Position numbers and translations under genes: made by a program. Below are positions 18,535-27,117 of a stretch of 64,000 nucleotides of DNA, piece after piece. The stretch is from DASPSM01 sp963800135. Its GTDB lineage: Bacteria > Planctomycetota > Planctomycetia > Planctomycetales > Planctomycetaceae. The number at the start of each line of letters is the position of its first letter. Position 1 is the first letter of the stretch. The notes beneath the pieces were generated by a model. The model worked only from the letters and a program-made list of their open reading frames with translations. It was not told the origin of the DNA and did no database searches. The stretch spans positions 1,488,001 to 1,552,000 of the forward strand of contig CAWCZR010000004.1 in NCBI GenBank assembly GCA_963800135.1, read 5' to 3'.

Positions 18535-19806
18535 TCACTTCGACTCCGTCGGCCAGGGGACCCCGGCGCCGGACTTGGACTCGTCACCGTTCTCGTTTTG
18601 GCGACGCGGGCTGGAGGCCCCGTCTTTGCCCACCGGCAACCGTTCGGCCTCGGCCTTGCCGATCTGGGTGGCCTGCTGGGCGGAGATCGCCTTGGCGATT
18701 TGCCGCATCTGCTCCTGATCGAGGTGGCGGAGGTTGCCCAGCTCGAGCAGCGGTTGCAGCGTGTGGACCGCGCGGGCGACCGTGTTTTCCATCAACACGA
18801 ATTCCATCAGGCCGCGACGGATGCCGTCGAGCGCGTGCACCTGATCCTGAAACTCGTGCTGGATGTCGATCATCATCTCGACCGACTTCAGGGCGTCGGG
18901 CAGGTTCGACTTCTCGCCAGCGAGCTTGGTCTGCATCTGAATCAACTGCGTCGCATTGCGGTCGGCCGCCTCGGTCTGGGAACCCTTCTCGGCAAGGCGG
19001 TCACGGAGACCCAGCAGGTGAGTCACATTTTGCTGGGCATCCACAATCTTTCCGCCGCCGACCACAATTTGATCCTTGAGCGAGAGCAGCCCCTTGGCCG
19101 CGGCGTCGGCCGCCGCCAGATTCGAGGTCCGCTCGATGATTTGGTCCTTCATCGCCAGGAGAGCCTTGGCCCGGTCGTTCGCCGTCGCCAGGTCTTCCGT
19201 GTGTCCCAGAATCTGGGCCTTCAAGTTCGCGAGTTGCGACAGCCCGGCCTCGGCCGCCGTGGCGTCGGCAGCTTCGGTCAGTACGCTGCGCTTGAGCGTG
19301 ATCAGCCGGTTGGCGGCTTCCACCGCGTCGTCAGACGTCACGTTCTGCTCGATGAGCTGCTTCTGCAACACGACGACCTGATCAAGGGCCTTGATGGCTG
19401 GCTCGGTCAACTCGCGATTGCGCAGCACGCTCTGTTGCACAGCGGCCAGTTTCTCGACGGACGCCAGGACTTCGCTTGCCTTCTGGCATTCGGCTGTCAG
19501 CTCTTCGCGCATTTGACGCATCGAGGTCAGCGAGTGGCGGGCCTCCTCGAAGACGGCCTGCTGGGCTTTCAGGCCCGACAGCAGGTCGTTGGTGTTGCGG
19601 ACCTGATCCCGTTCGCCGACCAGCAGCAGCATGTCGGACTGCATGGAGGCGATTTCCTGCTTGAATTCCTCCATCCGGTCTTTCATCGGACGGACGATGC
19701 TCAAGTTGACGCCCAGGACGGTCGCGGCCAGGATTGCTGCGAGAAGTTTCAACGAGTCCTCCATCGCCATCCCGCCATTGCGGCCTGACTTTTGATTGGC
19801 TAACAC
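18535..19806 (-). CDS. Membrane-anchored helical protein with 24-residue repeats
   Basis: I chose GTG 19806 because GGGAGG lies 9 bases upstream, giving 423 residues. A single transmembrane helix (LLAAILAATVLGVNLSIV) sits near residue 25. After a linker helix, ten consecutive units of exactly 24 residues run over about residues 120-359. Each starts with the pattern hydrophobic-x-x-hydrophobic-K/Q-x-x-hydrophobic, such as LLAMKDQI, LLSLKDQI, LLGLRDRL. The middle of each unit is polar or Gly-rich and the last third Ala-rich, suggesting a short helical hairpin rather than a continuous heptad coiled coil. The C-terminus is acidic and disordered. I recognise no named family. Confidence 0.75.
   Translation of the reverse strand: MLANQKSGRNGGMAMEDSLKLLAAILAATVLGVNLSIVRPMKDRMEEFKQEIASMQSDMLLLVGERDQVRNTNDLLSGLKAQQAVFEEARHSLTSMRQMREELTAECQKASEVLASVEKLAAVQQSVLRNRELTEPAIKALDQVVVLQKQLIEQNVTSDDAVEAANRLITLKRSVLTEAADATAAEAGLSQLANLKAQILGHTEDLATANDRAKALLAMKDQIIERTSNLAAADAAAKGLLSLKDQIVVGGGKIVDAQQNVTHLLGLRDRLAEKGSQTEAADRNATQLIQMQTKLAGEKSNLPDALKSVEMMIDIQHEFQDQVHALDGIRRGLMEFVLMENTVARAVHTLQPLLELGNLRHLDQEQMRQIAKAISAQQATQIGKAEAERLPVGKDGASSPRRQNENGDESKSGAGVPWPTESK
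18730..19449 (-). repeat. Ten in-frame 72-nt repeats coding 24-residue units
   Basis: Units begin LAAVQQSV, VVVLQKQL, LITLKRSV, LANLKAQI, LLAMKDQI, LLSLKDQI, LLGLRDRL, LIQMQTKL, MIDIQHEF and FVLMENTV. Spacing is exactly 24 residues throughout, with no insertion. A weaker unit (MRQMREEL) precedes the first. Confidence 0.75.
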
Positions 19807-20039
19807 GGCTCTACCTCCCGGGTATGTTTTTGGCGTCAGCATTGTCGGGGAGCATCGGCACAGACTGCGCAATGCTCCGCGTACCCTCAGTATCGCCATT
19901 TTCCCCGATCCGATTCGATCAAAACCGGCTGCTTAGCCGGGGCAAGACGATCGGAAGGCGGGAGCGCGTTAGAATCAATCCGCTTTAACGGTTGGGACGA
20001 ATTTGCGGGGCACAATCAGGCTTGAAGGACTAGTTTGCC

Positions 20040-20759
20040 ATGGCGAACGCCGACGCGGATATTTGGCTACAGAAGTTAACTCGTCGCGAGTTTCGGGAAC
20101 GAATGAGTTCCGGCGAACTGGCCGGATGTATTATCCCCGTGGCGGCCACCGAGCAGCATCTCGAGCACCTGGCAATGGAGCACGACTGGCGCAGCGTGCT
20201 GCACATCTCCCAGGAAGTTGCGCGGCGCCTCGCCCCCCGCGTGCTCGTCGCTTCGTCGATGAACATTGGGATCAGCGAGCATCACATGCGGCACATGGGC
20301 ACCCTTTCGGCGATGCCTGGCCCGTGGCTGGGTGTGCTGCACGACACGATCCGCAGTATGCATCACGCCGGCTTCAAGAACATCCTGGTGCTCAACGGCC
20401 ACGGCGGCAACATCGCCCCCTGCGAGGGAATTTGGGGGCAGTTTCAACAGCGGTTCGAGATCAACCTGCAGTTCCACTCGTATTGGGACTTCCTGCCGGC
20501 CGAGTTGGCGAAAGCTCACCTCAAGACGGGCCGTTTTCCCGGGCACGCGCAAGAGTTTGAGACGGCCTTCGCACTGGCGGCCTTTCCGGAAAATGTCCGT
20601 CACACGGCAATGGCCGACCAGTCCGATAAAGAACCGCTGCAGGCAACCGCCGAAACGGGACGCGTGCTGATCGCCAGCATCGTCGACTCCGTGACGCGGC
20701 GTCTAGCCGGGATGCTCGACCGCACCAACGTCGCCCCGATCCCGCCCTTCATGCCCTGA
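20040..20759 (+). CDS. Creatininase-fold amidohydrolase
   Basis: The protein has 239 residues, with AAGGA upstream of ATG 20040. Creatininase-family metal and active-site motifs are present in order: PVAATEQHLEHLAMEHD, NIGISEHHMRHMG, LNGHGGNIAP and PGHAQEFETA. The family opens cyclic amides or related substrates with two metal ions. Members include creatininase and the ring-opening enzyme of riboflavin and F420 metabolism, but neighbours give no pathway. The function is annotated only to superfamily level. Confidence 0.82.
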   Translation: MANADADIWLQKLTRREFRERMSSGELAGCIIPVAATEQHLEHLAMEHDWRSVLHISQEVARRLAPRVLVASSMNIGISEHHMRHMGTLSAMPGPWLGVLHDTIRSMHHAGFKNILVLNGHGGNIAPCEGIWGQFQQRFEINLQFHSYWDFLPAELAKAHLKTGRFPGHAQEFETAFALAAFPENVRHTAMADQSDKEPLQATAETGRVLIASIVDSVTRRLAGMLDRTNVAPIPPFMP

Positions 20760-20810
20760 GCGGACGCGACACGAACGGGCCCCAGCGAAGTCCCGCCGTT
20801 CAATCCCACA

Positions 20811-20843
20811 AACAAATAAAACACGCCCCGCGGACGGAGCGTG
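20811..20843 (-). terminator. Intrinsic terminator of the YTV-type gene
   Basis: CACGCCCCG (20822-20830) pairs with CGGAGCGTG (20835-20843) around CGGA with one mismatch. On the minus strand the hairpin is followed by TTTTATTTG. It lies 24 bases past the stop of the 20867 gene. Confidence 0.65.
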
Positions 20844-20866
20844 GTTCGTCTTAATCTGCCCCAGGC

Positions 20867-21766
20867 TTACGGATGAGTGTAGCCACGAGTCGCCTGCCAG
20901 ACGTTGGCGGCGGCTTGGGTGTTGCCGTAGGCACCGGCCGACACGTTCGTGTTGGACGCGACTTCGGTCGGGGACACGTTGGCCAACGGGGCCGCGGGCG
21001 GAGCGTACTGCTGAGCCGGAGCCGAGCGATACTGCGGAGCCGGCGCGACGTCCGGCTCGCCGTTGGCAAACGGCTGCTGCAGCATGTTCGGCGTAGCCGA
21101 CGCAATGCCCTGCGACGTAAAGCCGCCAGCCGGCATCTGCTGCGAGAGGGGGAAGGGCGCACCGCAGCTCGGAGCCGCAGCCGGGCAGCACGAGCACGGA
21201 GCGCACGGCACACACGGCGGCTTCAAATACGTGTGAGTGCACGGAACATAACGGACGTGGCACTCGGGAATCACCTGCGTGGTGACGTGCGGCACGCATT
21301 GAGTCACCGTATACGGAACGGTCCGCGAGCAGACCTGCTGGTGATATTCGGTGTAGGGAATCTGCTTCACGACCGGGCGAGGGCACCAGACCATCTTGTA
21401 GCAGCCCTCATCGACCGTCACGCAATTGACCTTCGTGACCGGGACCGTCACGCAATACGGTTCCTGGCGATAGCAGGTCTTGCAGACCTGATGGTATCCG
21501 ACGCATTGTTGCGTGCGGTAAGTGGTGTCGCAGACCGGCTTGAACGTCGTGCAGGTACAGATGTCGGGCGGCGGGCACGGAGCACAACACGGAGCCGGAG
21601 GACAACACGTCGGCGGAGCGCAGCACGTGGCCGGCGCGCCGCAGGACGCGGGGGGCGGCGCGACGCAACCAGGTGCCTGACCGAAGATGTTCGCCGGCTG
21701 GACGAGCCCCACGGCCAGCACGAGCAATCCGGACGATCGCAGAAATCCCCGAGAGGAACTGAACAT
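20867..21766 (-). CDS. Cysteine-rich secreted protein, YTV-like
   Basis: The protein has 299 residues with a signal peptide (LLVLAVGLVQPANIFG). Residues ~34-210 hold 29 cysteines. First there is a Pro/Ala/Cys array (CCAPPTCCPPAPCCAPC). Then come pairs of short beta repeats such as YCVTVPVTKVNCVTV, IPYTEYHQQVCSRTVPYTVTQC and QVIPECHVRYVPC, resembling the planctomycete YTV repeat. A second Cys/Pro array and a low-complexity tail without cysteine follow. It is probably a disulfide-linked cell-surface protein. A terminator lies directly downstream. Confidence 0.72.
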   Translation of the reverse strand: MFSSSRGFLRSSGLLVLAVGLVQPANIFGQAPGCVAPPPASCGAPATCCAPPTCCPPAPCCAPCPPPDICTCTTFKPVCDTTYRTQQCVGYHQVCKTCYRQEPYCVTVPVTKVNCVTVDEGCYKMVWCPRPVVKQIPYTEYHQQVCSRTVPYTVTQCVPHVTTQVIPECHVRYVPCTHTYLKPPCVPCAPCSCCPAAAPSCGAPFPLSQQMPAGGFTSQGIASATPNMLQQPFANGEPDVAPAPQYRSAPAQQYAPPAAPLANVSPTEVASNTNVSAGAYGNTQAAANVWQATRGYTHP

Positions 21767-22097
21767 CGGTCGTGGCTCCTAATGAAGTGCGTAGTCGCGC
21801 CCGCGGGATGAGCGTGCCGACCTTTGCGGAAGTGAGAAGACCCGCCCGCCGACGCGAAGGCGCATCGCCCAATCTGGCGGTTCTCCTCTAGGGCTTTATC
21901 GGAACATTCGGCAAAGGTTCTTCAACAGAAAAAATCGATCCAGCCGGAATAGCCGGACTGGTCGGCGAAGGGCCGTCGCAGCCTGAACGAGTATCCGGAG
22001 CCGACCGCCAGCTGTTGAGCGAGTCGCCGCGGGGACAAATCCTCGCGCACGAACGTTCGGCCTCGGTCGAGACGCGTGCGGGGGGTGAAAGTGCGAC
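21767..22097. other. Gene-free stretch, 331 bases
   Basis: No gene seen. It holds the upstream region of the YTV-type gene and the 3' flank of the histidine kinase gene. I see no clear promoter. Confidence 0.4.
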
Positions 22098-23540
22098 TTA
22101 AATTAGCGGGCCGGCCGTTGGAAGCTGCGGTGGAGCGATCTCCGGGTCGGAAGACCTCGCGTCGAGCAGTGCCAGTTCGACATTGAGCACAGTGCCTCGA
22201 CCGACCTGGCTCTCCAGCCAAATTTCGCCGTCGTGAGCCCCCACGATCGACTTGGCGATGGCTAGGCCCAGTCCGGCTCCCTGGCGATCCCCGTTTGGCG
22301 AGGAATCAGCTCGGTAAAAGCGATTGAAGACGTCCGACAAATGCTCTGGGGCTATGCCGATGCCTGTGTCCTCGATCTCGACCCGCACGCGGGCGCCGGT
22401 TGGCCGCGTGCGGATTACGACCCGTCCGCCGCGGGGCGTATATTTAATTGCGTTATCGATCGCGTTGAAAAAGACCTGGCCCAGCCGCACGTCGTCCCCG
22501 CGGACTGTGCACGGCGTCAGCGGTTCGACCAAGAGCGTGAGACTGGATTCCTTGGCGGGCGCTTCCAATCGTTCGGCGACGTCTTTCAAGAGCGCGTCGA
22601 GCCGCACTTCTTCGCGCTCGATCTGAACCATTCCGGCTTCCTGGCGGCTGAGAAACAGGAGCTGGTCGGCCAGCCGCGTCAGCCGGCTCGCCTCGTCGGC
22701 GGCCGCTTCGAGCGCCTGGCGATACTCCTCGGGAGATCGCGGCACGCGCAGCGCCACCTCGATGCCTGAGCGCAGCACGGCCAACGGAGTCCGCAGCTCG
22801 TGCGCAGCGTCGGCCGTGAAGCGGCGCATTTCGTCGATCGATTTCTCAAGTCGATCGAACAAGGAATTGATGGTTTGCGCTAGTCGGCCCAGCTCGTCGT
22901 CGGCGTTCACGACTTCCACACGTTGACGCAGGTCGCTGGCGGTGATGTGTTTTGCGACATCCACCATCCGATCGACGGGCGAGAGGACGCGGCGGGCCAG
23001 TAGATAACCGCCTAAGAGCGCCAGTCCGATCGCTACCGGCACAAACGCCGCCACGACGGTGGCCAGAATCGACATCTGCCGCTCGAACGGCACCAGCGAC
23101 ATGATGGCCCGGGCAATGTAGGGACCACCCGGCCCATCGGCCAGCGCGGTGGCAACGCGGCTCTCGCCCACTCCCGACACTTCGCGGGACTCAAATTGCT
23201 GATTGCCGGGTTCCGGGGATGTTCCCAGATCGAGCGGCGGATGCCCCTCCAGCGCCGCGCTGCGAAAAACGATTTGCCCCGCGGGTCGACGCACTTCGAA
23301 TTGAAACTCGCCATGGACGGCAAATCGCGGCGCGAGATGGGCGAGAATTCCAGCGGGCTCTTTCGGCAGTGCGAGCTCAGTCGTGACTTCCCGCAGCTCC
23401 TCGGCCAACTCGCTGTCGACGGCGGCCAACAACTGCCGCCGCATCACCAGCAACAACAGCAGGCTGAAGGCGATGAGCGCGATCGCCAGCGTCGCGCCGA
23501 ACCACAGCGTGAACCGCCACCGAATCGGCAACCGACTCAT
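22098..23540 (-). CDS. Sensor histidine kinase (HAMP, HisKA, HATPase)
   Basis: The start at ATG 23540 overlaps the response-regulator stop as ATGA. The protein has 480 residues. TM1 is at about 12-33, a periplasmic sensor spans about 36-155, and TM2 is at about 157-182. A HAMP region follows (LLARRVLSPVDRMVDVAK), then the H-box DAAHELRTPLAVL with the phospho-His at residue 247. The ATPase part has N-box FFNAIDNAIKYT, G1 DTGIGI, F-box FNRFYRADSS and G2 GAGLGLAI. It phosphorylates the paired regulator encoded just upstream. The signal is unknown. Confidence 0.9.
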   Translation of the reverse strand: MSRLPIRWRFTLWFGATLAIALIAFSLLLLLVMRRQLLAAVDSELAEELREVTTELALPKEPAGILAHLAPRFAVHGEFQFEVRRPAGQIVFRSAALEGHPPLDLGTSPEPGNQQFESREVSGVGESRVATALADGPGGPYIARAIMSLVPFERQMSILATVVAAFVPVAIGLALLGGYLLARRVLSPVDRMVDVAKHITASDLRQRVEVVNADDELGRLAQTINSLFDRLEKSIDEMRRFTADAAHELRTPLAVLRSGIEVALRVPRSPEEYRQALEAAADEASRLTRLADQLLFLSRQEAGMVQIEREEVRLDALLKDVAERLEAPAKESSLTLLVEPLTPCTVRGDDVRLGQVFFNAIDNAIKYTPRGGRVVIRTRPTGARVRVEIEDTGIGIAPEHLSDVFNRFYRADSSPNGDRQGAGLGLAIAKSIVGAHDGEIWLESQVGRGTVLNVELALLDARSSDPEIAPPQLPTAGPLI

Positions 23541-24211
23541 TTCGCGCTTCCCAGCTGATACCCCTGGCCGCGCACTGTGTGCAGCAGCGTGGGCAATCCG
23601 GGGCTCTCGATCTTGCGGCGCAGCTGTGCGATATGGACCTCGATCACATTGGTCCACGTCGCCGTCGGTTCTTTCCAGACGTCGCGAGCGATCATCTCCC
23701 GCGTGACGACGGCGTGGGCGTTTTGCATCAGGTAGCTTAACAGCTCGAATTGCCGATTGGAGAGTTCCAACCGACGCCCATCGCGAAAAGCCACCCGGCG
23801 CAAGAGATCGACCTCCAGCCCTTCGACGTAGAGCACCGACTGCTGCTCCAACGAGCGGCGGCGCAACAGGGCCCGCAGGCGTGCCAGCAATTCGTTGAAC
23901 GAGAACGGCTTGACCAGGTAATCGTCGGCTCCCGCGTCGAGCCCTTGCACACGGTCGTCGATCGAATCGCGGGCGGTGAGGATCAACACGGGCTGCCAGA
24001 TTCCCTGTCCCCGAAACTGGCGCAAGAGATCGATGCCGCTGCCGTCGGGCAACATCAAGTCGAGCACGATCAGGTCGGGCTGCCGCGAGACGGCTTCGCA
24101 AGCCGCGGCGACCGACGCGGTCGGAATGACTTCGTATCCTGCCTCGACCAGTCCGCGCTCGAGATTGCGCAAGAGAGGCCGCTCATCTTCGATGACAAGC
24201 ACTCGAGTCAT
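23537..24211 (-). CDS. OmpR/PhoB-family response regulator
   Basis: The protein has 224 residues. The receiver domain has the acidic pair E8-D9, phosphoacceptor D51 (LIVLDLMLPDG), Thr in LILTARD and K101 (LVKPFSF). A C-terminal winged helix (LTLEL-type region LELSNRQFELLSYLMQN, then VIEVHIAQLRRKIE, TVRGQGYQL) binds DNA. It forms a translationally coupled operon with the kinase downstream. Targets cannot be inferred from this window. Confidence 0.92.
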   Translation of the reverse strand: MTRVLVIEDERPLLRNLERGLVEAGYEVIPTASVAAACEAVSRQPDLIVLDLMLPDGSGIDLLRQFRGQGIWQPVLILTARDSIDDRVQGLDAGADDYLVKPFSFNELLARLRALLRRRSLEQQSVLYVEGLEVDLLRRVAFRDGRRLELSNRQFELLSYLMQNAHAVVTREMIARDVWKEPTATWTNVIEVHIAQLRRKIESPGLPTLLHTVRGQGYQLGSAK

Positions 24212-25395
24212 TGTGTCGACGCATTGAATGCCGAGCCTCCGACTCTCGGCTGGCCTGACCAGTCCGAGATGCCGAGTTGGCTCCGATCCGATCGCACCCG
24301 CGCGTCAGGGCGTGGGAAGCGCTCGGCGCGAAAATCGCCCCCGGACCCGCAGATGGTTTGGGAGGGTCACCCATTGTCTGACGGCGCACCGCAACTTCGG
24401 TAGCAATTCCGGTTGGATAAAAATGAATTCATAATCGAGCCCGGTTTCGTCTGGATGCGGGGGTTAGGCGTCTGTCCTCGGTAGAGACGGGGCGAACTCC
24501 TCCGCTTCGGCGGCCTCTTTCACGCCGAAACGCCATTAGACTAGCATGAGACATCTGGGATCGTTGATGCGAGATTGCCTTCCCGAAATTGTCTCCACTC
24601 TGAACGACGGGAATCAGTGTTCGCACTAGTCGGCATCGCCCACGCTGACGGCCGAGACCATCTTTTGAACCGCGAACAGCTCCACGTGTGTTCAACATTT
24701 GAAAATTTTCGGCTGAAGCCCCGGATCTCAACACTTTGGGTCCTGAGTCGCCTCTCGCGTCCGTGTATGTTCTCCGTTTGGTCGATTCTTCCGCCCCTGA
24801 CGACTGCCAGTGGAGGGTGGGGCGCCCGGCTCGATCTCTCGGCGTCGGTCGGCAGGCGGCAAAGTTTCTCTGAGATACGTGCGCCGTTGGTCCGGTAAAC
24901 CGCCCCGACGAATTTCGGACGATTGGCGTCGCTATCGAAGCGTGCGCCGGTTGCGTGATAGGCTTGCCTATCGATCAGTGAGCCGTCGAGGAATAACGCA
25001 GGACGGTGAAACCGATCGATCAACGGCCAAAGGCACCCATCACCGAGGAGGCCAGCCTTGTACGACCCACCGTGTTGGACTGCGTGTTGGACTGGTTGAG
25101 GAACGATGTCGGCCGCGACATCCCGCGTGCCGGGCGCCGAGGCCCGGCCCGCCTCTCCCGGGGTGACGTGCGTCGGGCGGCGTAGGTGATTTGACCTGTC
25201 CGCGGCGTGTCTCCGGCCGGCGCGTTCCTCAGCCCGTCAGACAATGAGCCTGCCCCTGTTGAGCCTTTCTCCTGCTGGATGACCTTTGCACCGCCGGCCC
25301 GCGGCCTTCCCATCGGGGGAGACCGCGGGCCGCGCTTCTTGGCGGATCGCGCCGAGCGCTGCCTTCCTCAGGTCAAACGGGGCCGCGGCCAGCGA
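24212..25395. other. Gene-poor stretch, 1184 bases
   Basis: No frame here has recognisable family content or a good start. Minus-strand frames at 24429-25023 have composition like random GC-rich sequence. I looked for RNase P, tmRNA and SRP motifs by eye and saw none. The 3' end carries the inverted repeat at 25296-25331. It is the longest unexplained stretch in the window. Confidence 0.5.
25296..25331. repeat. Perfect 9-bp inverted repeat, possible terminator stem
   Basis: GGCCCGCGG (25296-25304) pairs with CCGCGGGCC (25323-25331). It lies 65 bases past the stop of the enzyme I-like gene, on its transcript. There is no U-tract, so its terminator role is doubtful. Confidence 0.4.
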
Positions 25396-27099
25396 TCAGG
25401 ACGAGATCGACAGGCCATGGGCTTTGAGCACGTCGCGGACCTCTCGGCCCGTCGAACAGCCGAGCACGGCCGGCCCCAGCGGCGCCACGTCGGCCAGCGA
25501 CAGCCCCGCCAGGGCGGCGGCCAGGCGATTGACGTGCGATCGCGAAACGCTGATCCGCCGCACGCCCAGCGCCAGCATCAGCGGCAGGAGCAGGGAATCG
25601 CCGGCCAGTTCGCCACACATCGTCACCGGTTTGCCCCGGTTGACGGCCGTCTCGACCAGTCGATGGACGAGTCGCAGCACGACGGGCTGCAGCGCGTCGT
25701 GATAGCTTTCGACAAACTCGTCATCGCGATCGGCGGCCAGCAGATATTGCGTCAGGTCGTTGAGTCCGACCGCCACCGAATCGACGCGACCGATCACCTC
25801 GTCGATCAAGAGCGCGGCCGACGGCACTTCGATCATCGTGCCCAGGCGGAATGGTCGAGGTGACCCCGCGGCCACACCACAAATGCGGTCGAGTTCCCGT
25901 TCGATTCGCAGCAAGGTGTCGATCGTGTCGATCATCGGCAAGAGCACCGTGACCGGGCGCGACTTGCCGAGCCGGGCGAGCGCTCGCACCTGCGGCTCAA
26001 GAATATCGGGCCGCGACAACAACAGCCGCACGCCGCGGACGCCCAAGCTCGGATTGCGATTTACCGGGATGTCGGCGTAGGCGGGCGACTTCTCGGCACC
26101 GAAGTCGGCCAGGCGGATATTCAGTTCGCCATCGCCGACGGCGTGGGCCACGCGCTCGTACGCCTGAAAGCTTTCGTCCTCCGTCGGCCAGGACATTCGA
26201 TCCATATAGAGGAACTCGGTGCGGAACAGGCCGACGCCGGCCAGGCCAGCCGCGGTCGCGTTCTCCGCCTCGATCGGATCGCTGATATTGAGCAGGATGC
26301 TCACCGGCACGCCGTCACGCGTCGCTTGGGGGACCGCTCTCAGCCCGGCTTGCAGCGGCTGGTTGCGGGCCGCACGGATGGCCGCGACAGTGTCATCTTC
26401 GGCCTGGCCCGGGTCGACAATTACCACGCCGGCCCCCGCATCGATGACCACGGGGGCTCCGTCGCGGATTCGGGCGGCGGCCCCTTCGATGCCGGTGATC
26501 ATCGGAATTCCCAGCCCGCGGGCCAGGATGGCCGTGTGCGACTTGGCGCCGCAAGTTTCGGTTACGATGGCGACGACGCCCTGGTGGGCATAGCGCACGA
26601 GTTGGCTCGGCACGACGGACGAAGCCACGATCACGTCGGCCTTGGGCGATTCGGCGGCGGCCGTCTCATCGAGGCAGTAGACCAGGCGCTGGCCGACGTC
26701 CATCACGTCGGCCGCCTTGTCGCGCACGGAGGGGGCTTCGCTGGCCTTGAGCGCGTTGTGAAACTCGATAGCGGCACGGGCCACGGCCGCCTCGGCCGCT
26801 TGCAAGTTGACGCGAATCTCTTCTTCAATCCGCCCGATCAGCTTGGGGTCGCTGATCATCGTGGCCTGGGCGGTGAAGATATCGGCGTCGTGAGCGCGGC
26901 CGCGCTGGGCCACGAGCGCTCGGACGCGGGCCAACTCGCGAGCGGCGCGGCTGCGGGCCGCCTCGAACCGCGCGATCTCCGCGTCGGGCTGAGTGATGCT
27001 CTCGTGCGCGAGCGCGTGCGCCAGCCAGCTCCCCACGTCGACAACGTGGATCCGTCCCTCGGCGATACCGGCAGAAACGCATTTTCCGCGAAGGATCAT
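25396..27099 (-). CDS. ptsI: PEP-protein phosphotransferase (enzyme I-type)
   Basis: The protein has 567 residues, the usual enzyme I length without a GAF domain. The phospho-His is H188 in ETCGAKSHTAILARGLG, where family members more often have GGxTSHxAI. The C-terminal PEP-binding barrel has GLFRTEFLYMDR, RLADFGAEKSP, GTMIEVPSA, GLNDLTQY and the active Cys in TMCGELAGD. The enzyme moves phosphate from PEP to an HPr-type protein. No HPr or enzyme II is in the window, so the role may be regulatory. It starts 18 bases past the secDF stop, implying co-transcription with the Sec genes. Confidence 0.85.
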   Translation of the reverse strand: MILRGKCVSAGIAEGRIHVVDVGSWLAHALAHESITQPDAEIARFEAARSRAARELARVRALVAQRGRAHDADIFTAQATMISDPKLIGRIEEEIRVNLQAAEAAVARAAIEFHNALKASEAPSVRDKAADVMDVGQRLVYCLDETAAAESPKADVIVASSVVPSQLVRYAHQGVVAIVTETCGAKSHTAILARGLGIPMITGIEGAAARIRDGAPVVIDAGAGVVIVDPGQAEDDTVAAIRAARNQPLQAGLRAVPQATRDGVPVSILLNISDPIEAENATAAGLAGVGLFRTEFLYMDRMSWPTEDESFQAYERVAHAVGDGELNIRLADFGAEKSPAYADIPVNRNPSLGVRGVRLLLSRPDILEPQVRALARLGKSRPVTVLLPMIDTIDTLLRIERELDRICGVAAGSPRPFRLGTMIEVPSAALLIDEVIGRVDSVAVGLNDLTQYLLAADRDDEFVESYHDALQPVVLRLVHRLVETAVNRGKPVTMCGELAGDSLLLPLMLALGVRRISVSRSHVNRLAAALAGLSLADVAPLGPAVLGCSTGREVRDVLKAHGLSISS

Positions 27100-27110
27100 C
27101 GAAGGATCAT
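27089..27110 (-). repeat. 11-bp tandem duplication over a start codon
   Basis: ATGATCCTTCG occurs twice in direct succession on the minus strand (27110-27100 and 27099-27089). The downstream ATG opens the enzyme I-like frame. The upstream ATG reads only MILR before TGA, which overlaps the true start. Confidence 0.75.
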
Positions 27111-27117
27111 GCGTGTG

